Source: Mesorhizobium sp. WSM4313 (GTDB lineage: Bacteria > Pseudomonadota > Alphaproteobacteria > Rhizobiales > Rhizobiaceae). From it: DNA of 64,000 bases. The DNA is taken from contig NZ_NSFT01000005.1 of the NCBI RefSeq assembly GCF_002294725.1, positions 351,530 through 415,529 of the forward strand, given 5' to 3'. The notes under the pieces are model-generated. The model worked only from the letters and a program-made list of their open reading frames with translations, searched no databases and was not told the DNA's origin. Shown piece by piece: positions 28,231 through 38,573 of this stretch. How positions within the stretch are numbered: position 1 is the first letter of the stretch; each line of letters starts with the position of its first letter. The translations under genes and the position numbers were made by a program.

Positions 28231-28313
28231 AGAGCGGTTCACCGAACGAACCGCTCCAAGTCTTTGTTTTGCGCAATTCCGGACGGAAAACCACTGCGCA
28301 GTCTTCCTGGAAT
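28231..28313. repeat. Dispersed hairpin element, family B copy 3
   Basis: Two modules: a perfect 9-bp stem GAGCGGTTC/GAACCGCTC (28232-28240 with 28248-28256) and, after TCTTTGTTTTG, the AATTCCGGACGGAAAACC hairpin ending at GGAAT. The same two modules appear in the opposite orientation at 44866-44966. Confidence 0.8.
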
Positions 28314-28327
28314 AGCCCGGTGCGGGA

Positions 28328-28477
28328 TCAGCTGTGATGCCACCAATATTCCCAGTATTCGCGCGGGTTTTCCCGCTCGTGCAGGCCGATGTCGCGTCTC
28401 AGGTAGCCGTCCTGCGGCGGCAGAAGGCGTCGCCGGTTTCGCAGGGGCGAAAGCAACGCCGACACAGCCCGTCGCAT
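28328..28477 (-). CDS. DUF1127-like small protein with Trp/His-rich tail
   Basis: A 49-residue basic protein from ATG 28477, or 69 residues if the GTG at 28537 is used. The segment GYLRRDIGLHE matches the LRDIGLxR motif of DUF1127 (YjiS-like) proteins, several of which affect small-RNA turnover and phosphate or carbon use in Agrobacterium. Unusually it ends in EYWEYWWHHS. No clear ribosome-binding site precedes either start, so expression is uncertain. It lies 113 bp downstream of the DUF4242 gene. Confidence 0.5.
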   Translation of the reverse strand: MRRAVSALLSPLRNRRRLLPPQDGYLRRDIGLHERENPREYWEYWWHHS

Positions 28478-28589
28478 GAAGCCGCGCCGTGACGGGACGA
28501 TGTCCGCCGCGGCGGATGCAGCCTCGTCTTCTGGCACGGCGTCAGGTCCGCCGGCGACGGGTATGGTCTGCCCGACATGATCTGCCCGA

Positions 28590-28862
28590 TCAGCGATAAA
28601 AGTACGGGTCGAGGACCCGGACCTCCGTGATCTTGTCGACGGGAAGCGAATTCTTCTGCGCGGTGCTGCGGATCGCCTCCGGCGAGGGCGCATCGTAAAT
28701 GCAGAAGCTCTTGCTCTTGTCCGGCGAGACGAAGGATTGCACCCAGGTGACGCCTTTCTCGGCATTGCGGGCGATGACGCCGCCCATCGCGGTTGCGCCG
28801 GCATCGTTCATCGGCACGTGAAGCCCATCGGGGAAGGTACGTTCAATCAGGTAACGAGGCAC
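28590..28862 (-). CDS. DUF4242 domain protein
   Basis: A 90-residue ferredoxin-fold protein of the DUF4242 family (PRYLIERTFPDGL at the N-terminus; WVQSFVSPDKSKSFCIYDAPSPEAIR in the middle). A relative, SCO4226, binds nickel. The GTG at 28862 follows AAAGGAAACCGATC and begins at the conserved PRYLIERTF; an ATG-less extension upstream lacks conservation. It is transcribed away from the LuxR-family regulator, 243 bp apart, which suggests shared control. Confidence 0.82.
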   Translation of the reverse strand: MPRYLIERTFPDGLHVPMNDAGATAMGGVIARNAEKGVTWVQSFVSPDKSKSFCIYDAPSPEAIRSTAQKNSLPVDKITEVRVLDPYFYR

Positions 28863-29105
28863 GATCGGTTTCCTTTCATTGGTGAATTGCGCTCGGTTCA
28901 AGCGCGACCCAGCAGAAATCACCTTCGCGGCAGGCGCGCATCGGAGCCATTCCCCATATTGACCGGGACGATTCCCTATCTTTGCGACGTTTTATGTGGA
29001 AGATGGCACCTCAGTGTGTGGAAAGTCACATTTCGGTGCCGTTTCCCGCGTTATCGCGGCGGCGGCCCGCCACGATGGAAATTCTGATTTCGTGAGAGAG
29101 TGACG

Positions 29106-31691
29106 ATGCTTCTGGAACGGCAGACGCAACTGCAGCAAATGAATGCCTTGCTGGCGGATGCAACAGGCGGCCGCGGCCGCGTCGTGGTCCTGTCGGGAGA
29201 AGCCGGCGCCGGCAAGACGGCGCTGGCCGAGGCGTTCGCAAGCCGCTTGGGCAAGGACCTGACCGTGCTTCGCAGCGCCTGCGAGGATCTCTCCATTCCC
29301 GATCCCCTGGGGCCGCTTTACGATCTGGCGCGCGAGGCGCAGTGGGAGCCACCGCGAGCGATCGACGACAGCCAGGTGCAGCGGCTGCCATTGTTTTCCG
29401 AGGCGCTCGACGTTTTCGAAGCGAAAGGTCCATCCCTGCTCGTCATCGAGGACCTGCACTGGGCCGATGACGCGACGCTCGATTTCGTGCGTTTCCTCGG
29501 CCGGCGCATTGCAAACACGCACATCCTGCTTCTGATCACGGCGCGCACCGACCGCAGCGAAGGACAGATGCGCGTACGCCGGGCGCTCGGCGAGATACCG
29601 GCCGGCAACATCCAACGCATAGAAGTGCCGCTGCTCAGCGAAAGCGCGGTGCTCTCGCTCGCCGCGGCGGCCGCGCGCGACGGCGACGCGATCTACCGCG
29701 CAACGGCGGGCAACGCCTTCTTCGTCACCGAGCTGCTCGCCGCCGCGGTCGATGGCGCGTTGCCGGCGAGCGTCCGCGACGCCGTGCTGGCGCGCGCCGA
29801 AAGATTGTCGCCCGGCGCCCGCTCGATGCTCGACGCGGTCTCGGTGTTTCCGCGCCGCGCCGATGCCTGGGCGCTGAGCGGCCTTTGCGGGATCGCCGCC
29901 GCCGGCCAGCTCGCCGAATGCGTCGCCAACGGCCTCCTCGAGGATTTCGGCGATGGCTATGCTTTCCGGCACGAGATCGCCCGCACGGCCATCGAGATGG
30001 CGCTGACGCCCAGCAAACGACGCGAGTACAATGAGCGCGCGCTGGCGGCGTTACGGGAAAATCCGCAAGTCGCCACCGCAAGGCTGGTGCATCATGCCGT
30101 GGAAGCACAAAACCTTGACGTGGTGCGCGAGCTCGCGCCGGTTGCCGCGCGCGAGGCATCCCGCGTCGGCGCGCATCGCGATGCGGCGGGCTATTACGAG
30201 GTCGCGCTGCGCTATGCGGATATCCTGCCGATCGAAAAGCGGGCGGAGCTCTACGAGGGGCATGCCTTCGAGTGCCACCTGATCGGCCGCGTCGAGGCGG
30301 CGATGGAGGCGCAAGGCCGGGCGCGCCAGCTGCGCCAGGCGCTGGGCGACCGGCTCAAGGAAGGCGACAGCCTCAGATGCCTCTCGCGCTTTGCCTATCT
30401 GCTCGGCGATCGCGAGGCAGCGGATCGGTTCGGAGAGCAGGCCGTGGGGCTTCTGGAGACCGCGCCCGACAGCGCCGAGCTGGCGATGGCTTATTCGAAC
30501 CTCTCGCAACTGGCGATGTTGGCCGAGCGGCTCGAGGACGCCCTTTCGCTCGGCGGCAAGGCGGTCGAGCTGGCGGAGCGGCTCAACCGGGCGGACATTC
30601 TGTGTCATGCGCTGAACAATGTCGGCGCCGCCCGACAATGGCTGGATTTTGCCAAGGGGCGGCGCGATCTCGCCCGCAGCCTTGGGATTGCGCTGTCGGG
30701 CAACTACCAGGAGCATGCGGCGCGCGCCTTCACGAACTGCGCCTGCGTCGAGATGAACAGGCTCAACTTCAAGGAGGCGGCGTCGTTCCTGAATCGCGGC
30801 ATCGGCTATTGCGTCGAGAACGATCTCGCGACATGGCGCGACTACATGCGCGGCGTGCAGGCGCAGCTTTTGCTTCGCCGCGGCTTCTGGAACGACGCCG
30901 CGACAATGGCGCATGAGGTTGTCGACGACGACGCAACGACGCCGCTGGTGCGCTATCCGTCGCTGGTGGCGCTGGCACAATTGCGCATCCGCCGCGGCGA
31001 CCCGTCGGCCGAGCCGATCGTCGAAGAGATGAGGCGGTTCCTGGACAAGGGCATGGAGCTGCAGCGCCTCGTGGCGTTTGCCCAGGTGCTGGCCGAATCG
31101 GCCTGGCTTGGACAAGCCGACAAGCAGGAAGCCTTGCGGCTGATCGCGGTTGCCGAAAATCTCGCGCCAACGCCGGCCGTGTTCGGCGAACTTGCCACCT
31201 GGCGGGAACTGTTGTCGCCGGGATCCGAACCCGGCGACACGGACGGCATGGCGGAGCCGCACCGCCTGCAACTGACGGGCGACTGGCGCGCCGCCGCCAG
31301 CCTATGGGCCGAAATGGGGGCGCCTTTCGAACAGGCAATGGCCTTGCTGCTCGGCGACGAAGCGGCGCAGCGCGAGGCACTCGCCATTTTCGAGGACCTT
31401 GGCGCGAGGGCGGTCGCGCAGCAGGCGCGCAGCCTCATGCGGGAAAGCGGCGTCAGTCACATCGCGAGAGGGCCGCGACAGGCGACGCGCGCCAACCAGG
31501 CCGGCCTCACGCAGCGCCAGATGGAAGTCCTGGAACTTCTCGAGCGAGGCTTTTCCAACAAGAAGATCGCCGCGCATCTGACCATTTCGCCCAAGACGGT
31601 CGATCACCACGTTTCGGCCGTGCTGGAGAAGCTGGAGGTCATCTCGCGCGGCGAAGCGGCTGCCGCGGCGCGCGCGTCGGGTCTGGTGTGA
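29106..31691 (+). CDS. LAL/MalT-type LuxR transcriptional regulator with AAA ATPase
   Basis: An 861-residue regulator. The N-terminal ATPase has Walker A GEAGAGKT (about 31-38) and Walker B LLVIEDLHWADD (about 111-122). The middle (about 330-700) is helical and TPR-like. The C-terminus is a LuxR DNA-binding domain (LTQRQMEVLELLERGFSNKK, then SPKTVDHHVSAVLEKL). Such STAND proteins are ligand-activated switches; the ligand is unknown. The ATG at 29106 follows GAGAGAG; a GTG at 29100 is possible. It is divergent from the DUF4242 gene, its likeliest target. Confidence 0.87.
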   Translation: MLLERQTQLQQMNALLADATGGRGRVVVLSGEAGAGKTALAEAFASRLGKDLTVLRSACEDLSIPDPLGPLYDLAREAQWEPPRAIDDSQVQRLPLFSEALDVFEAKGPSLLVIEDLHWADDATLDFVRFLGRRIANTHILLLITARTDRSEGQMRVRRALGEIPAGNIQRIEVPLLSESAVLSLAAAAARDGDAIYRATAGNAFFVTELLAAAVDGALPASVRDAVLARAERLSPGARSMLDAVSVFPRRADAWALSGLCGIAAAGQLAECVANGLLEDFGDGYAFRHEIARTAIEMALTPSKRREYNERALAALRENPQVATARLVHHAVEAQNLDVVRELAPVAAREASRVGAHRDAAGYYEVALRYADILPIEKRAELYEGHAFECHLIGRVEAAMEAQGRARQLRQALGDRLKEGDSLRCLSRFAYLLGDREAADRFGEQAVGLLETAPDSAELAMAYSNLSQLAMLAERLEDALSLGGKAVELAERLNRADILCHALNNVGAARQWLDFAKGRRDLARSLGIALSGNYQEHAARAFTNCACVEMNRLNFKEAASFLNRGIGYCVENDLATWRDYMRGVQAQLLLRRGFWNDAATMAHEVVDDDATTPLVRYPSLVALAQLRIRRGDPSAEPIVEEMRRFLDKGMELQRLVAFAQVLAESAWLGQADKQEALRLIAVAENLAPTPAVFGELATWRELLSPGSEPGDTDGMAEPHRLQLTGDWRAAASLWAEMGAPFEQAMALLLGDEAAQREALAIFEDLGARAVAQQARSLMRESGVSHIARGPRQATRANQAGLTQRQMEVLELLERGFSNKKIAAHLTISPKTVDHHVSAVLEKLEVISRGEAAAAARASGLV

Positions 31692-31734
31692 GGCTTGTTT
31701 TCTGCACCTGAAGGAAACCGCCGGCCCCGGCGCT

Positions 31735-31784
31735 GCCCCTCATCCGCCCTTCGGGCACCTTCTCCCCGTTGAACGGGGAGAAGG
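31735..31784. repeat. Hairpin repeat, family C copy 2
   Basis: CCCCTCATCCGCCCTTCGGG leads into the hairpin CCTTCTCCCC-GTTGAAC-GGGGAGAAGG. It lies between the convergent LuxR-regulator and secA genes, 10 bp from the secA stop, where it could terminate both. It shares the CCTTCTCCCC and CCCCTCATCCG blocks with the larger copy at 27431. Confidence 0.78.
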
Positions 31785-31793
31785 AAATAGGCG

Positions 31794-34526
31794 TCAGGCG
31801 AACGTGCCGTGGCAGTGCTTGTACTTCTTGCCGGAGCCGCAGGGGCAGAGTTCGTTGCGGCCGACCTTGCCCCAGCTCGCGGGGTTCTTCGGATCGCGGT
31901 TTTCCGGTGCGACGACGGCGTTGGTGTCCTGACGCACCAGAAGCGCGGTCTCGCCGCCCTGGAAATCATCCTCGCCGGTGGAGCCGTCGATATGGCTGCC
32001 GAACATCTCGGGCGCTTCAGGCGGCGGCGCATCGGCCGCCTGGCGCACCAGCTCGACGCGCATCAGCTGTGCGGTGACGGCCTGCTCCAGATTGCCGAGC
32101 ATGGCCTGGAACAGCTCGAAGGCCTCGCTCTTGTATTCCTGCAGCGGGTCGCGCTGGGCGTAGCCGCGGAAGCCGACGACCGAGCGCAGATGGTCGAGGT
32201 TGACGATGTGCTCGCGCCACAGATGGTCGAGCGTCTGCAGCACCACCGAGCGTTCGACATAGTTCATCACATCGGGGCCGAAGCGGTCGGCGCGCTCCTT
32301 GGCGGCGGCGTCGGCGGCGGCCGTGATGCGCTCGCGAATGTCGTCCTCGGCGATGCCTTCTTCCTTGACCCATTCCTCGACCGGCAGGTCGAGGTTGAGG
32401 TACTGCGCCACTTCCTCCTTGAGACCGGCGACGTTCCACTGCTCGGCATAGGCGTTTTCGGGGATGTTCTTGGCGACGATCTCCTCGATGACGCCTTCGC
32501 GCATCTCGGCAATGGTTTCGGCGAGACCTTCTCCGTCCATCAGCTCGATGCGCCGCTGGAACACCGCCTTGCGCTGGTCGTTGGCAACGTCGTCATATTT
32601 CAGGAGGTTCTTGCGGATGTCGAAGTTGCGCGCCTCGACCTTCTTCTGCGCTTTCTCGAGCGCCTTGTTGATCCAGGGATGGATGATCGCCTCGTCTTCC
32701 TTGAGGCCGAGCTTCTGCAGCATGCCGTCCATGCGCTCGGAGCCGAAGATGCGCATCAGATCGTCCTGCAGCGACAGGAAGAATTTCGAGCGGCCGGGAT
32801 CGCCCTGCCTTCCTGAACGACCTCTAAGCTGGTTGTCGATGCGGCGCGATTCGTGGCGTTCGGTGGCCAGAACATAGAGGCCGCCGGCAGCCAGCGCCTT
32901 TTCCCTCAGGCGCTCGACGTCGGCGTGAATTTCCCTTTCCCTGGCCTCGCGCTCGGGGCCCTCGGGCATGTCTCCAAGTTCCTCCGCGATGCGCATCTCG
33001 GCATTGCCGCCGAGCTTGATGTCGGTGCCGCGGCCGGCCATGTTGGTGGCGATGGTGATGGCGCCGGGCTTGCCGGCCTGGGCGACGATGGCCGCCTCGC
33101 GCTCGTGGTGACGGGCGTTCAGCACTTCGAAGTCCTTGAACCCGTCCTTGCGCAAGCGCTCGGCCAGCTGCTCGGATTTCTCGATCGAGGTGGTGCCGAC
33201 CAGCGTCGGCTGGCCTTTGGCGCTGGCTTCGCGGATTTCCCTGACGATCGCCTTGTACTTCTCCTCGACCGTCCGGTAGACCTCATCGTCCTCATCCTTG
33301 CGGATGACCGGCAGGTTGGTCGGGATTTCGGTGACCTCGAGGCCGTAGATGTTGCCGAATTCCTCCGCCTCGGTCAGCGCCGTGCCGGTCATGCCGGCGA
33401 GCTTCTTGTAGAGGCGGAAATAGTTCTGGAAGGTGACGGAGGCCAGCGTCTGGTTCTCGGGCTGGATCTGAACGTGCTCCTTGGCCTCGAGCGCCTGGTG
33501 CAGGCCTTCCGAATAGCGGCGGCCCGGCATCATGCGGCCGGTGAACTCGTCGATGATGACGATCTCGCCGTTGCGCACGATGTAGTCCCTGTCCTTCTGG
33601 AACAACAGATGCGCCTTCAGCGCGTTGTTGACGTGATGGACGATGGCGACGTTCTCGACGTCATAGAGCGACTCGCCTTTCAACAGGCCGGCGTCGCGCA
33701 GCATGTTTTCCAGCTTCTCGGTGCCGTCCTCGGTGAAGATCGTCGTCTTCTGCTTCTCGTCGACCTCATAGTCGGCCGGGCCGAGCTTCAGCATGAAAGC
33801 GTCGATGGTGTTGTACATTTCCGAGCGGTCTTCGAGCGGACCGGAAATGATCAGCGGCGTGCGCGCTTCGTCGACCAGGATGGAATCGACCTCGTCGACG
33901 ATGGCGTACGAGTGTCCACGCTGCACCATCTGCGAGCGCTCATACTTCATGTTGTCGCGCAGATAGTCGAAGCCGAGCTCGTTGTTGGTGGCATAGGTGA
34001 CGTCGCAGGCATAGGCCTCACGGCGTTCCTCGTCGGAAAGGCCGTGGACGATGACGCCGACGTTGAGGCCGAGGAATTTGTAGACGCGGCCCATCCATTC
34101 GGCGTCGCGCTTGGCGAGATAGTCGTTGACGGTGACAACATGCACGCCCTTGCCGGCGAGCGCATTGAGGTAAACCGGCAAGGTGGCGACCAGCGTCTTG
34201 CCCTCGCCGGTGCGCATCTCGGCGATGCCGCCATTGTGCAGCACCATGCCACCGATCAATTGCACGTCAAAGGGACGCATGCCAAGCACGCGGCGGGCGG
34301 CCTCGCGCACCGTGGCGAAGGCCGGAACCAAGAGATCGTCGAGCGCAGCGCCGTTGGCGAGATCCTGGCGGAACTTTTCCGTGCGCCCCGCGAGCTCGGC
34401 ATCGGAAAGCGCCCGCATCTCGTTTTCCATGGCGTTGATGGCTTCGACCCTTGGCCGGGTCGACTTGACGCGGCGGTCGTTGGAAGAACCGAAAACCTTA
34501 CGGGCGAGACCGCCGAGACTGACCAT
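31794..34526 (-). CDS. secA: Preprotein translocase ATPase SecA
   Basis: The 910-residue motor of the Sec export pathway. Walker A MRTGEGKT is at 104-111, [16 protein letters not shown] follows in NBD1, and GTDIKLGG and RGRSGRQGD are in NBD2. The last 20 residues form the zinc-binding SEC-C motif [14 protein letters not shown]. The ATG at 34526 gives the normal N-terminus [14 protein letters not shown]; the frame to 34643 adds unconserved residues. Divergent from the parvulin gene. Confidence 0.95.
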   Translation of the reverse strand: MVSLGGLARKVFGSSNDRRVKSTRPRVEAINAMENEMRALSDAELAGRTEKFRQDLANGAALDDLLVPAFATVREAARRVLGMRPFDVQLIGGMVLHNGGIAEMRTGEGKTLVATLPVYLNALAGKGVHVVTVNDYLAKRDAEWMGRVYKFLGLNVGVIVHGLSDEERREAYACDVTYATNNELGFDYLRDNMKYERSQMVQRGHSYAIVDEVDSILVDEARTPLIISGPLEDRSEMYNTIDAFMLKLGPADYEVDEKQKTTIFTEDGTEKLENMLRDAGLLKGESLYDVENVAIVHHVNNALKAHLLFQKDRDYIVRNGEIVIIDEFTGRMMPGRRYSEGLHQALEAKEHVQIQPENQTLASVTFQNYFRLYKKLAGMTGTALTEAEEFGNIYGLEVTEIPTNLPVIRKDEDDEVYRTVEEKYKAIVREIREASAKGQPTLVGTTSIEKSEQLAERLRKDGFKDFEVLNARHHEREAAIVAQAGKPGAITIATNMAGRGTDIKLGGNAEMRIAEELGDMPEGPEREAREREIHADVERLREKALAAGGLYVLATERHESRRIDNQLRGRSGRQGDPGRSKFFLSLQDDLMRIFGSERMDGMLQKLGLKEDEAIIHPWINKALEKAQKKVEARNFDIRKNLLKYDDVANDQRKAVFQRRIELMDGEGLAETIAEMREGVIEEIVAKNIPENAYAEQWNVAGLKEEVAQYLNLDLPVEEWVKEEGIAEDDIRERITAAADAAAKERADRFGPDVMNYVERSVVLQTLDHLWREHIVNLDHLRSVVGFRGYAQRDPLQEYKSEAFELFQAMLGNLEQAVTAQLMRVELVRQAADAPPPEAPEMFGSHIDGSTGEDDFQGGETALLVRQDTNAVVAPENRDPKNPASWGKVGRNELCPCGSGKKYKHCHGTFA

Positions 34527-34789
34527 CCAATGGCCCTTTCGATAGCAATTTAGCCGTTTGCGACAGGCACCTGGCGGGCCCATCAAATCCGCGTGAGTGC
34601 GGACAAACGCAAAAAGCGCCCGGAAAACGGTTCTGGACGCCAAGTCGTTGGACAGATAAGAGGGGGCTCAATCGATGTCAACGCCGCGTTAGCCCTATCG
34701 GCAGCGCCAAATTCCGCCACAATTCGACTGATCTGGAACCCTTCCGCTCACGCGATCCTTATTGGCAATCCCCATTGGAGTTTATCTTG

Positions 34790-35707
34790 ATGTCCCTGTC
34801 GATCCGCCGCGCCTCGCTCGCCAGTCTCGGTCTGGCCTTCGGGCTCTCGGCCCTTTGCCTGTCGCCGCTGATGGCGCAAGAGACCAAGCCCGCCCAGCCG
34901 GACGCCACGGCGCCCGCGGCTGCTCCGGTCGATCCCAATGCCGTGATCGCCACCGTCAATGGCGAGAAGTTGACCGAGGCCGATCTTCGGCTCGCCGAAG
35001 GCGAACTGTCGCAGCAGTTCGCGCAACTGCCGCCTGAACAGCGCCGCGCGGCGGCCCTCTCAGCGGCGATCGAAATCCGCGTCATGGCCAAGAAGGCCGT
35101 CGACAGCGGCCTCGACAAGGACGCCGACTTCCAGCGTCGCATGGCTTTCCTGCAGGCACGAGCCCTGCATGGCGAGGTCGTCGAGAAGGAAGTGGTCGAC
35201 AAGGTGACGGACGCCGAAGTGCGCGCCCGCTATGACCAGGAGATCGCCAACACGCCGCCGGTCAACGAAATCCATGCCCGTCACATCCTCGTGAAGACGA
35301 AGGAAGAGGCCGAGGCGATCATCAAGCAGCTCGACGGCGGCGCCGATTTCCAGAAGCTCGCCAACGAACACACCAGCGACCCGAGCGGCAAGACCAGCGG
35401 CGGCGATCTCGGCTGGTTCGGCCCGGGGCAGATGGTGCCGGAATTCGACAAGGCGGCGTTCGCGCTCGACGTCGGCAAATATTCGAAGGAGCCGGTGCAG
35501 TCGCAGTTCGGCTGGCACGTCATCAAGGTCGAGGACAAGCGCGCCAAGCAGCCGCCGGCCTTCGACGACGTCAAGGACCAGGCCAAGCAGGCGGTGATCC
35601 GCGACAAGTATTTCGCCATGGTCAAGGAGCTGCGCGCGGCCGCCAAGGTCGAGATCCCGGACGAGAAGCTCAAGAAGGACATCGACACGCTGGAAGCCGG
35701 CAAGTAA
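34790..35707 (+). CDS. Periplasmic parvulin-type peptidyl-prolyl isomerase
   Basis: A 305-residue exported foldase. A signal peptide (about 1-27, ending PLMA-QET) is followed by a Pro/Ala-rich linker, a SurA-like N-terminal chaperone region and one PpiC domain (NEIHARHILVKTKEEAEAI through QFGWHVIKVED, about 155-255). It should help outer-membrane and periplasmic proteins fold after SecA-driven export; the two genes are divergent neighbours. The ATG at 34790 follows TTGGAG; the frame from 34775 lacks a site. Confidence 0.88.
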   Translation: MSLSIRRASLASLGLAFGLSALCLSPLMAQETKPAQPDATAPAAAPVDPNAVIATVNGEKLTEADLRLAEGELSQQFAQLPPEQRRAAALSAAIEIRVMAKKAVDSGLDKDADFQRRMAFLQARALHGEVVEKEVVDKVTDAEVRARYDQEIANTPPVNEIHARHILVKTKEEAEAIIKQLDGGADFQKLANEHTSDPSGKTSGGDLGWFGPGQMVPEFDKAAFALDVGKYSKEPVQSQFGWHVIKVEDKRAKQPPAFDDVKDQAKQAVIRDKYFAMVKELRAAAKVEIPDEKLKKDIDTLEAGK

Positions 35708-35730
35708 TCCGCTTGCGGCTGAATAATTCT

Positions 35731-35756
35731 GAAAGGGCGCCTTTGGGCGCCCTTTC
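35731..35756 (+). terminator. Terminator after the parvulin gene
   Basis: Perfect 11-bp stem GAAAGGGCGCC/GGCGCCCTTTC with a 4-nt loop, 24 bp after the stop. The trailing GCTTTCG is a poor T tract, but the arrangement between convergent genes fits a terminator. Confidence 0.7.
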
Positions 35757-35767
35757 GCTTTCGGGGG

Positions 35768-36361
35768 TCAAGCGTTCATTATGCCCCGCGTGATGTAGCG
35801 AATGGCGGCGCGGATCGCCGCCTTGTCCTCGTCGAGCCGTTCGGTCAGCAGATGCCGCCAGGCGAAAGAAGCGACCAGGTCGGCCACGATCCCGGCATCG
35901 ACGTCGGCCGCCACCTCGCCGCGCGCCTTGGCCCGCTCGATCATCCGGCCGGTATGGCTGCGGCGTCCTTTTGAATATTCGGCAAGCGCGGCCGCGGCCG
36001 TCTCGTCCGACTGCGCCTCTGCGATCAGCGAGCGGAAGATGTTGCCCGACGGGGTGTCGCGCCAATGCGCGAACAGGTTCTCGAGGAAGCCGGCCAGATC
36101 GTCCTCGACGTTCCCGGTGTCGGGCGTCTCGACGCGCTTCTGCCGCTGGTAAACCTCGATCAGCAGGGCCGCCTTGCTCGGCCACCAGCGATAGATGGTC
36201 GGCTTTCCCGCCCGCGCCCGCCGGGCGACGGCCTCGATCGAGAAGCCGGCATAGCCCGCCTCGCGCAACACCGCCTCGGCGGCGTTGAGGATGGCATCGG
36301 CGCTCTCGGGACTGCGTTTTGCGCCGATCGACTTGCGCCCGCGAGCGGCGGCTTCGCCCAT
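35768..36361 (-). CDS. TetR-family transcriptional regulator
   Basis: A 197-residue repressor with an N-terminal helix-turn-helix ([20 protein letters not shown], then [15 protein letters not shown], about 23-70) and a helical ligand domain resembling TetR_C_11/16. It sits between convergent parvulin and divergent argJ, neither an obvious target. The start follows AAGGAAGACCTCG. Ligand and regulon unknown. Confidence 0.87.
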   Translation of the reverse strand: MGEAAARGRKSIGAKRSPESADAILNAAEAVLREAGYAGFSIEAVARRARAGKPTIYRWWPSKAALLIEVYQRQKRVETPDTGNVEDDLAGFLENLFAHWRDTPSGNIFRSLIAEAQSDETAAAALAEYSKGRRSHTGRMIERAKARGEVAADVDAGIVADLVASFAWRHLLTERLDEDKAAIRAAIRYITRGIMNA

Positions 36362-36552
36362 CGAGGTCTTCCTTGGCCGGTGAATCTGCAGCTGATCATA
36401 TTGTCTTCAGCGACGAAACGAAACGACGTGTTTCCAATTGCAAGGCCGCCGGCCAAGCCGGGAAGGCGCGGCCAGAACGCCTCTTGCGCCGGCGCGCGCT
36501 ATCGGGCAAACCGGCTTCCTTCCTTTCGTGTTCTTGCCGCTCCGGGATACCG

Positions 36553-37794
36553 ATGTCTGCTACGATTTCGCCGCTCGCACCGAAGAAATATCCGAAGATG
36601 CCGGTCATCGAGGGTGTGCGCATCGCGACCGCCGAAGCCGGCATCAAGTACCGCAACAGAACCGACCTGCTGGCCATGGCCTTCGATCCGGGCACGGCTG
36701 TCGCCGGCGTGTTCACCAGGTCGAAATGCCCGTCGGCGCCCGTCGACTTCTGCCGTCAGAACCTGCCCGCCGGCAAGGCGCGTGTCCTGGTGGTCAATTC
36801 CGGCAATGCCAACGCCTTCACGGGCAAGAAGGGCCAGGCTTCGACCGCGCTGACCGGCGAGGCGGCGGCGAAGGCCGCCGGATGTTCGCAGAGCGAGGTG
36901 TTCCTGGCCTCGACCGGCGTCATCGGCGAGCCGCTCGACACGACCAGATTCAGCCATCTGCTCGCCGGCCTGATCAAGGACGGCAGGCCGGATCAGTGGA
37001 CCGAGGCGGCCAAGGCGATCATGACCACGGACACCTATCCGAAGGTGGCGACGGCGACGGTCAAACTCGGCGACACCGACGTCACCATCAACGGCATCGC
37101 CAAGGGCGCCGGCATGATAGCGCCCGACATGGCGACGATGCTCTCCTTCATCGCCACCGACGCGCCGATCGCAGCTCCCGTGCTGCAGGACCTGCTGTCG
37201 CGCGGCACGGCCAAGACCTTCAATGCGGTGACCGTCGACAGCGACACCTCGACCAGCGACACGCTGCTCTTCTTCGCCACCGGCAAGGCCGCGGCGCGCG
37301 GCGCGCCGCCGATCGGCGATCCCAAGGATGCGCGGCTCGGCGCCTTCCGCCGGGCGCTCCGCAAGGTGCTGAAGTCGCTGGCGCTGCAGGTGGTGCGCGA
37401 CGGCGAGGGCGCGCGCAAGCAGGTCGAGGTCACCGTCACCGGCGCGAAATCCGCCCGCTCGGCCAAGCGCATCGCGCTCTCGATCGCCAACTCGCCGCTG
37501 GTCAAGACGGCCGTCGCCGGCGAGGACGCCAATTGGGGCCGCGTGGTCATGGCCGTCGGCAAGGCCGGCGAGCCGGCCGACCGCGACCGGCTGTCGATCT
37601 GGTTCGGCGACAACCGCCTGGCGCATGAGGGCGAGCGCGATCCGGCCTATTCGGAGGAAGCGACCTCGGCCTATATGAAGCGCGACGATATCCGCATCCG
37701 CGCCGATCTCGGCATCGGCCGCGGCAAGGCGACGGTGTGGACCTGCGACCTCACCAAGGAATATGTCGCCATCAATGGCGATTACCGGAGCTGA
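36553..37794 (+). CDS. argJ: Bifunctional ornithine acetyltransferase / N-acetylglutamate synthase
   Basis: A 413-residue enzyme of the acetyl-cycling arginine pathway. The self-cleavage site lies in [14 protein letters not shown] (184-197), where Thr195 becomes the N-terminal nucleophile of the beta chain. Other signatures are [11 protein letters not shown] (81-91) and the C-terminal [17 protein letters not shown]. The ATG at 36553 starts the family-typical [15 protein letters not shown]; upstream sequence in frame is unconserved. Its stop overlaps the next start (TGATG). Confidence 0.94.
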   Translation: MSATISPLAPKKYPKMPVIEGVRIATAEAGIKYRNRTDLLAMAFDPGTAVAGVFTRSKCPSAPVDFCRQNLPAGKARVLVVNSGNANAFTGKKGQASTALTGEAAAKAAGCSQSEVFLASTGVIGEPLDTTRFSHLLAGLIKDGRPDQWTEAAKAIMTTDTYPKVATATVKLGDTDVTINGIAKGAGMIAPDMATMLSFIATDAPIAAPVLQDLLSRGTAKTFNAVTVDSDTSTSDTLLFFATGKAAARGAPPIGDPKDARLGAFRRALRKVLKSLALQVVRDGEGARKQVEVTVTGAKSARSAKRIALSIANSPLVKTAVAGEDANWGRVVMAVGKAGEPADRDRLSIWFGDNRLAHEGERDPAYSEEATSAYMKRDDIRIRADLGIGRGKATVWTCDLTKEYVAINGDYRS

Positions 37795-38573
37795 TGGCGC
37801 CGGTGTCGAGGCATCCGGCAAGCGTGCTCGCGGTTGTGCGTCGCTACGAGGCGGCGGGTTTTCGCGCCTGGCCGGCGGCCGCCGTCCATTATGACGGGAC
37901 CTGGGTCGTGCGGCTGACAGCAGGTCTCCCCGCCAAGCGCCTCAACTCCGTCAATCCGCTCGATCCGGGCGACACGCACGCCATCGAAGAGCGCATCGGC
38001 CGCGCCGCAAGACGCTTCGACGCCTATGGCAGGCCGCTCACCTTTCGCATGTCGCCGCTGTCGGGACAGGTCTTGTCCACGCATCTCGACAAGGCCGGCT
38101 GGAACATGTTCGACGAATCCCTGGTGATGCGGTTGCCGCTGAAGGAGGTCGAGCTTGGCGCGGCCATGGACCAGATTCCGCTCAAGGACATCAGCCGTTT
38201 CATCGGCGCTTCGCTGAGGACGAGCGGCTCGGACGCCTCGCTGCGGCCCGGCCTGTCCGAGGTCATCGGCGCCATCCAGCCGGAAGCGGGGCTGTTCGCG
38301 CTCGAGGACGGCAACGAGCCGCTGGCGACGCTGATCTGCGTTCATGACGGCGATCTCGCGGGTCTGTTCGAGGTCGCCACCGAAAAGTCGGCGCGCAAGA
38401 AGGGCCATGGCCGCAATCTCATCCTGTCGGCGCTGAAATGGGCACGGCTGCGCGGCGCGCGCGAGGCCTGGCTACAGGTCGAGGCCGGCAATCTGCCGGC
38501 GCTCTCGCTCTATCGGTCGCTCGGCTTCGAGGAAGTCTATCGCTACCACTATCGTCGGCCGCCGGGCGCATGA
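37794..38573 (+). CDS. GNAT-family N-acetyltransferase
   Basis: A 259-residue protein whose C-terminal half is a GNAT domain: GLFEVATEKSARKKGHGRNL gives the acetyl-CoA loop, and LQVEAGNLPALSLYRSLGF is the classic last strand-helix. The N-terminal half (RRYEAAGFRAWPAAAVHYDG) is less conserved. It is coupled to argJ by a 1-base overlap and to mutT by an ATGA overlap. The substrate is unknown. Confidence 0.85.
   Translation: MAPVSRHPASVLAVVRRYEAAGFRAWPAAAVHYDGTWVVRLTAGLPAKRLNSVNPLDPGDTHAIEERIGRAARRFDAYGRPLTFRMSPLSGQVLSTHLDKAGWNMFDESLVMRLPLKEVELGAAMDQIPLKDISRFIGASLRTSGSDASLRPGLSEVIGAIQPEAGLFALEDGNEPLATLICVHDGDLAGLFEVATEKSARKKGHGRNLILSALKWARLRGAREAWLQVEAGNLPALSLYRSLGFEEVYRYHYRRPPGA

Noticed and set aside
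28328..28804. Long reading of the DUF1127-like frame
   Set aside because: The upstream part overlaps the DUF4242 gene out of frame and is low-complexity Arg/Pro-rich; only the last 49-69 codons look real.
32853..34553. 566-codon open frame opposite secA
   Set aside because: Antisense shadow of SecA; no ribosome-binding site or domain.
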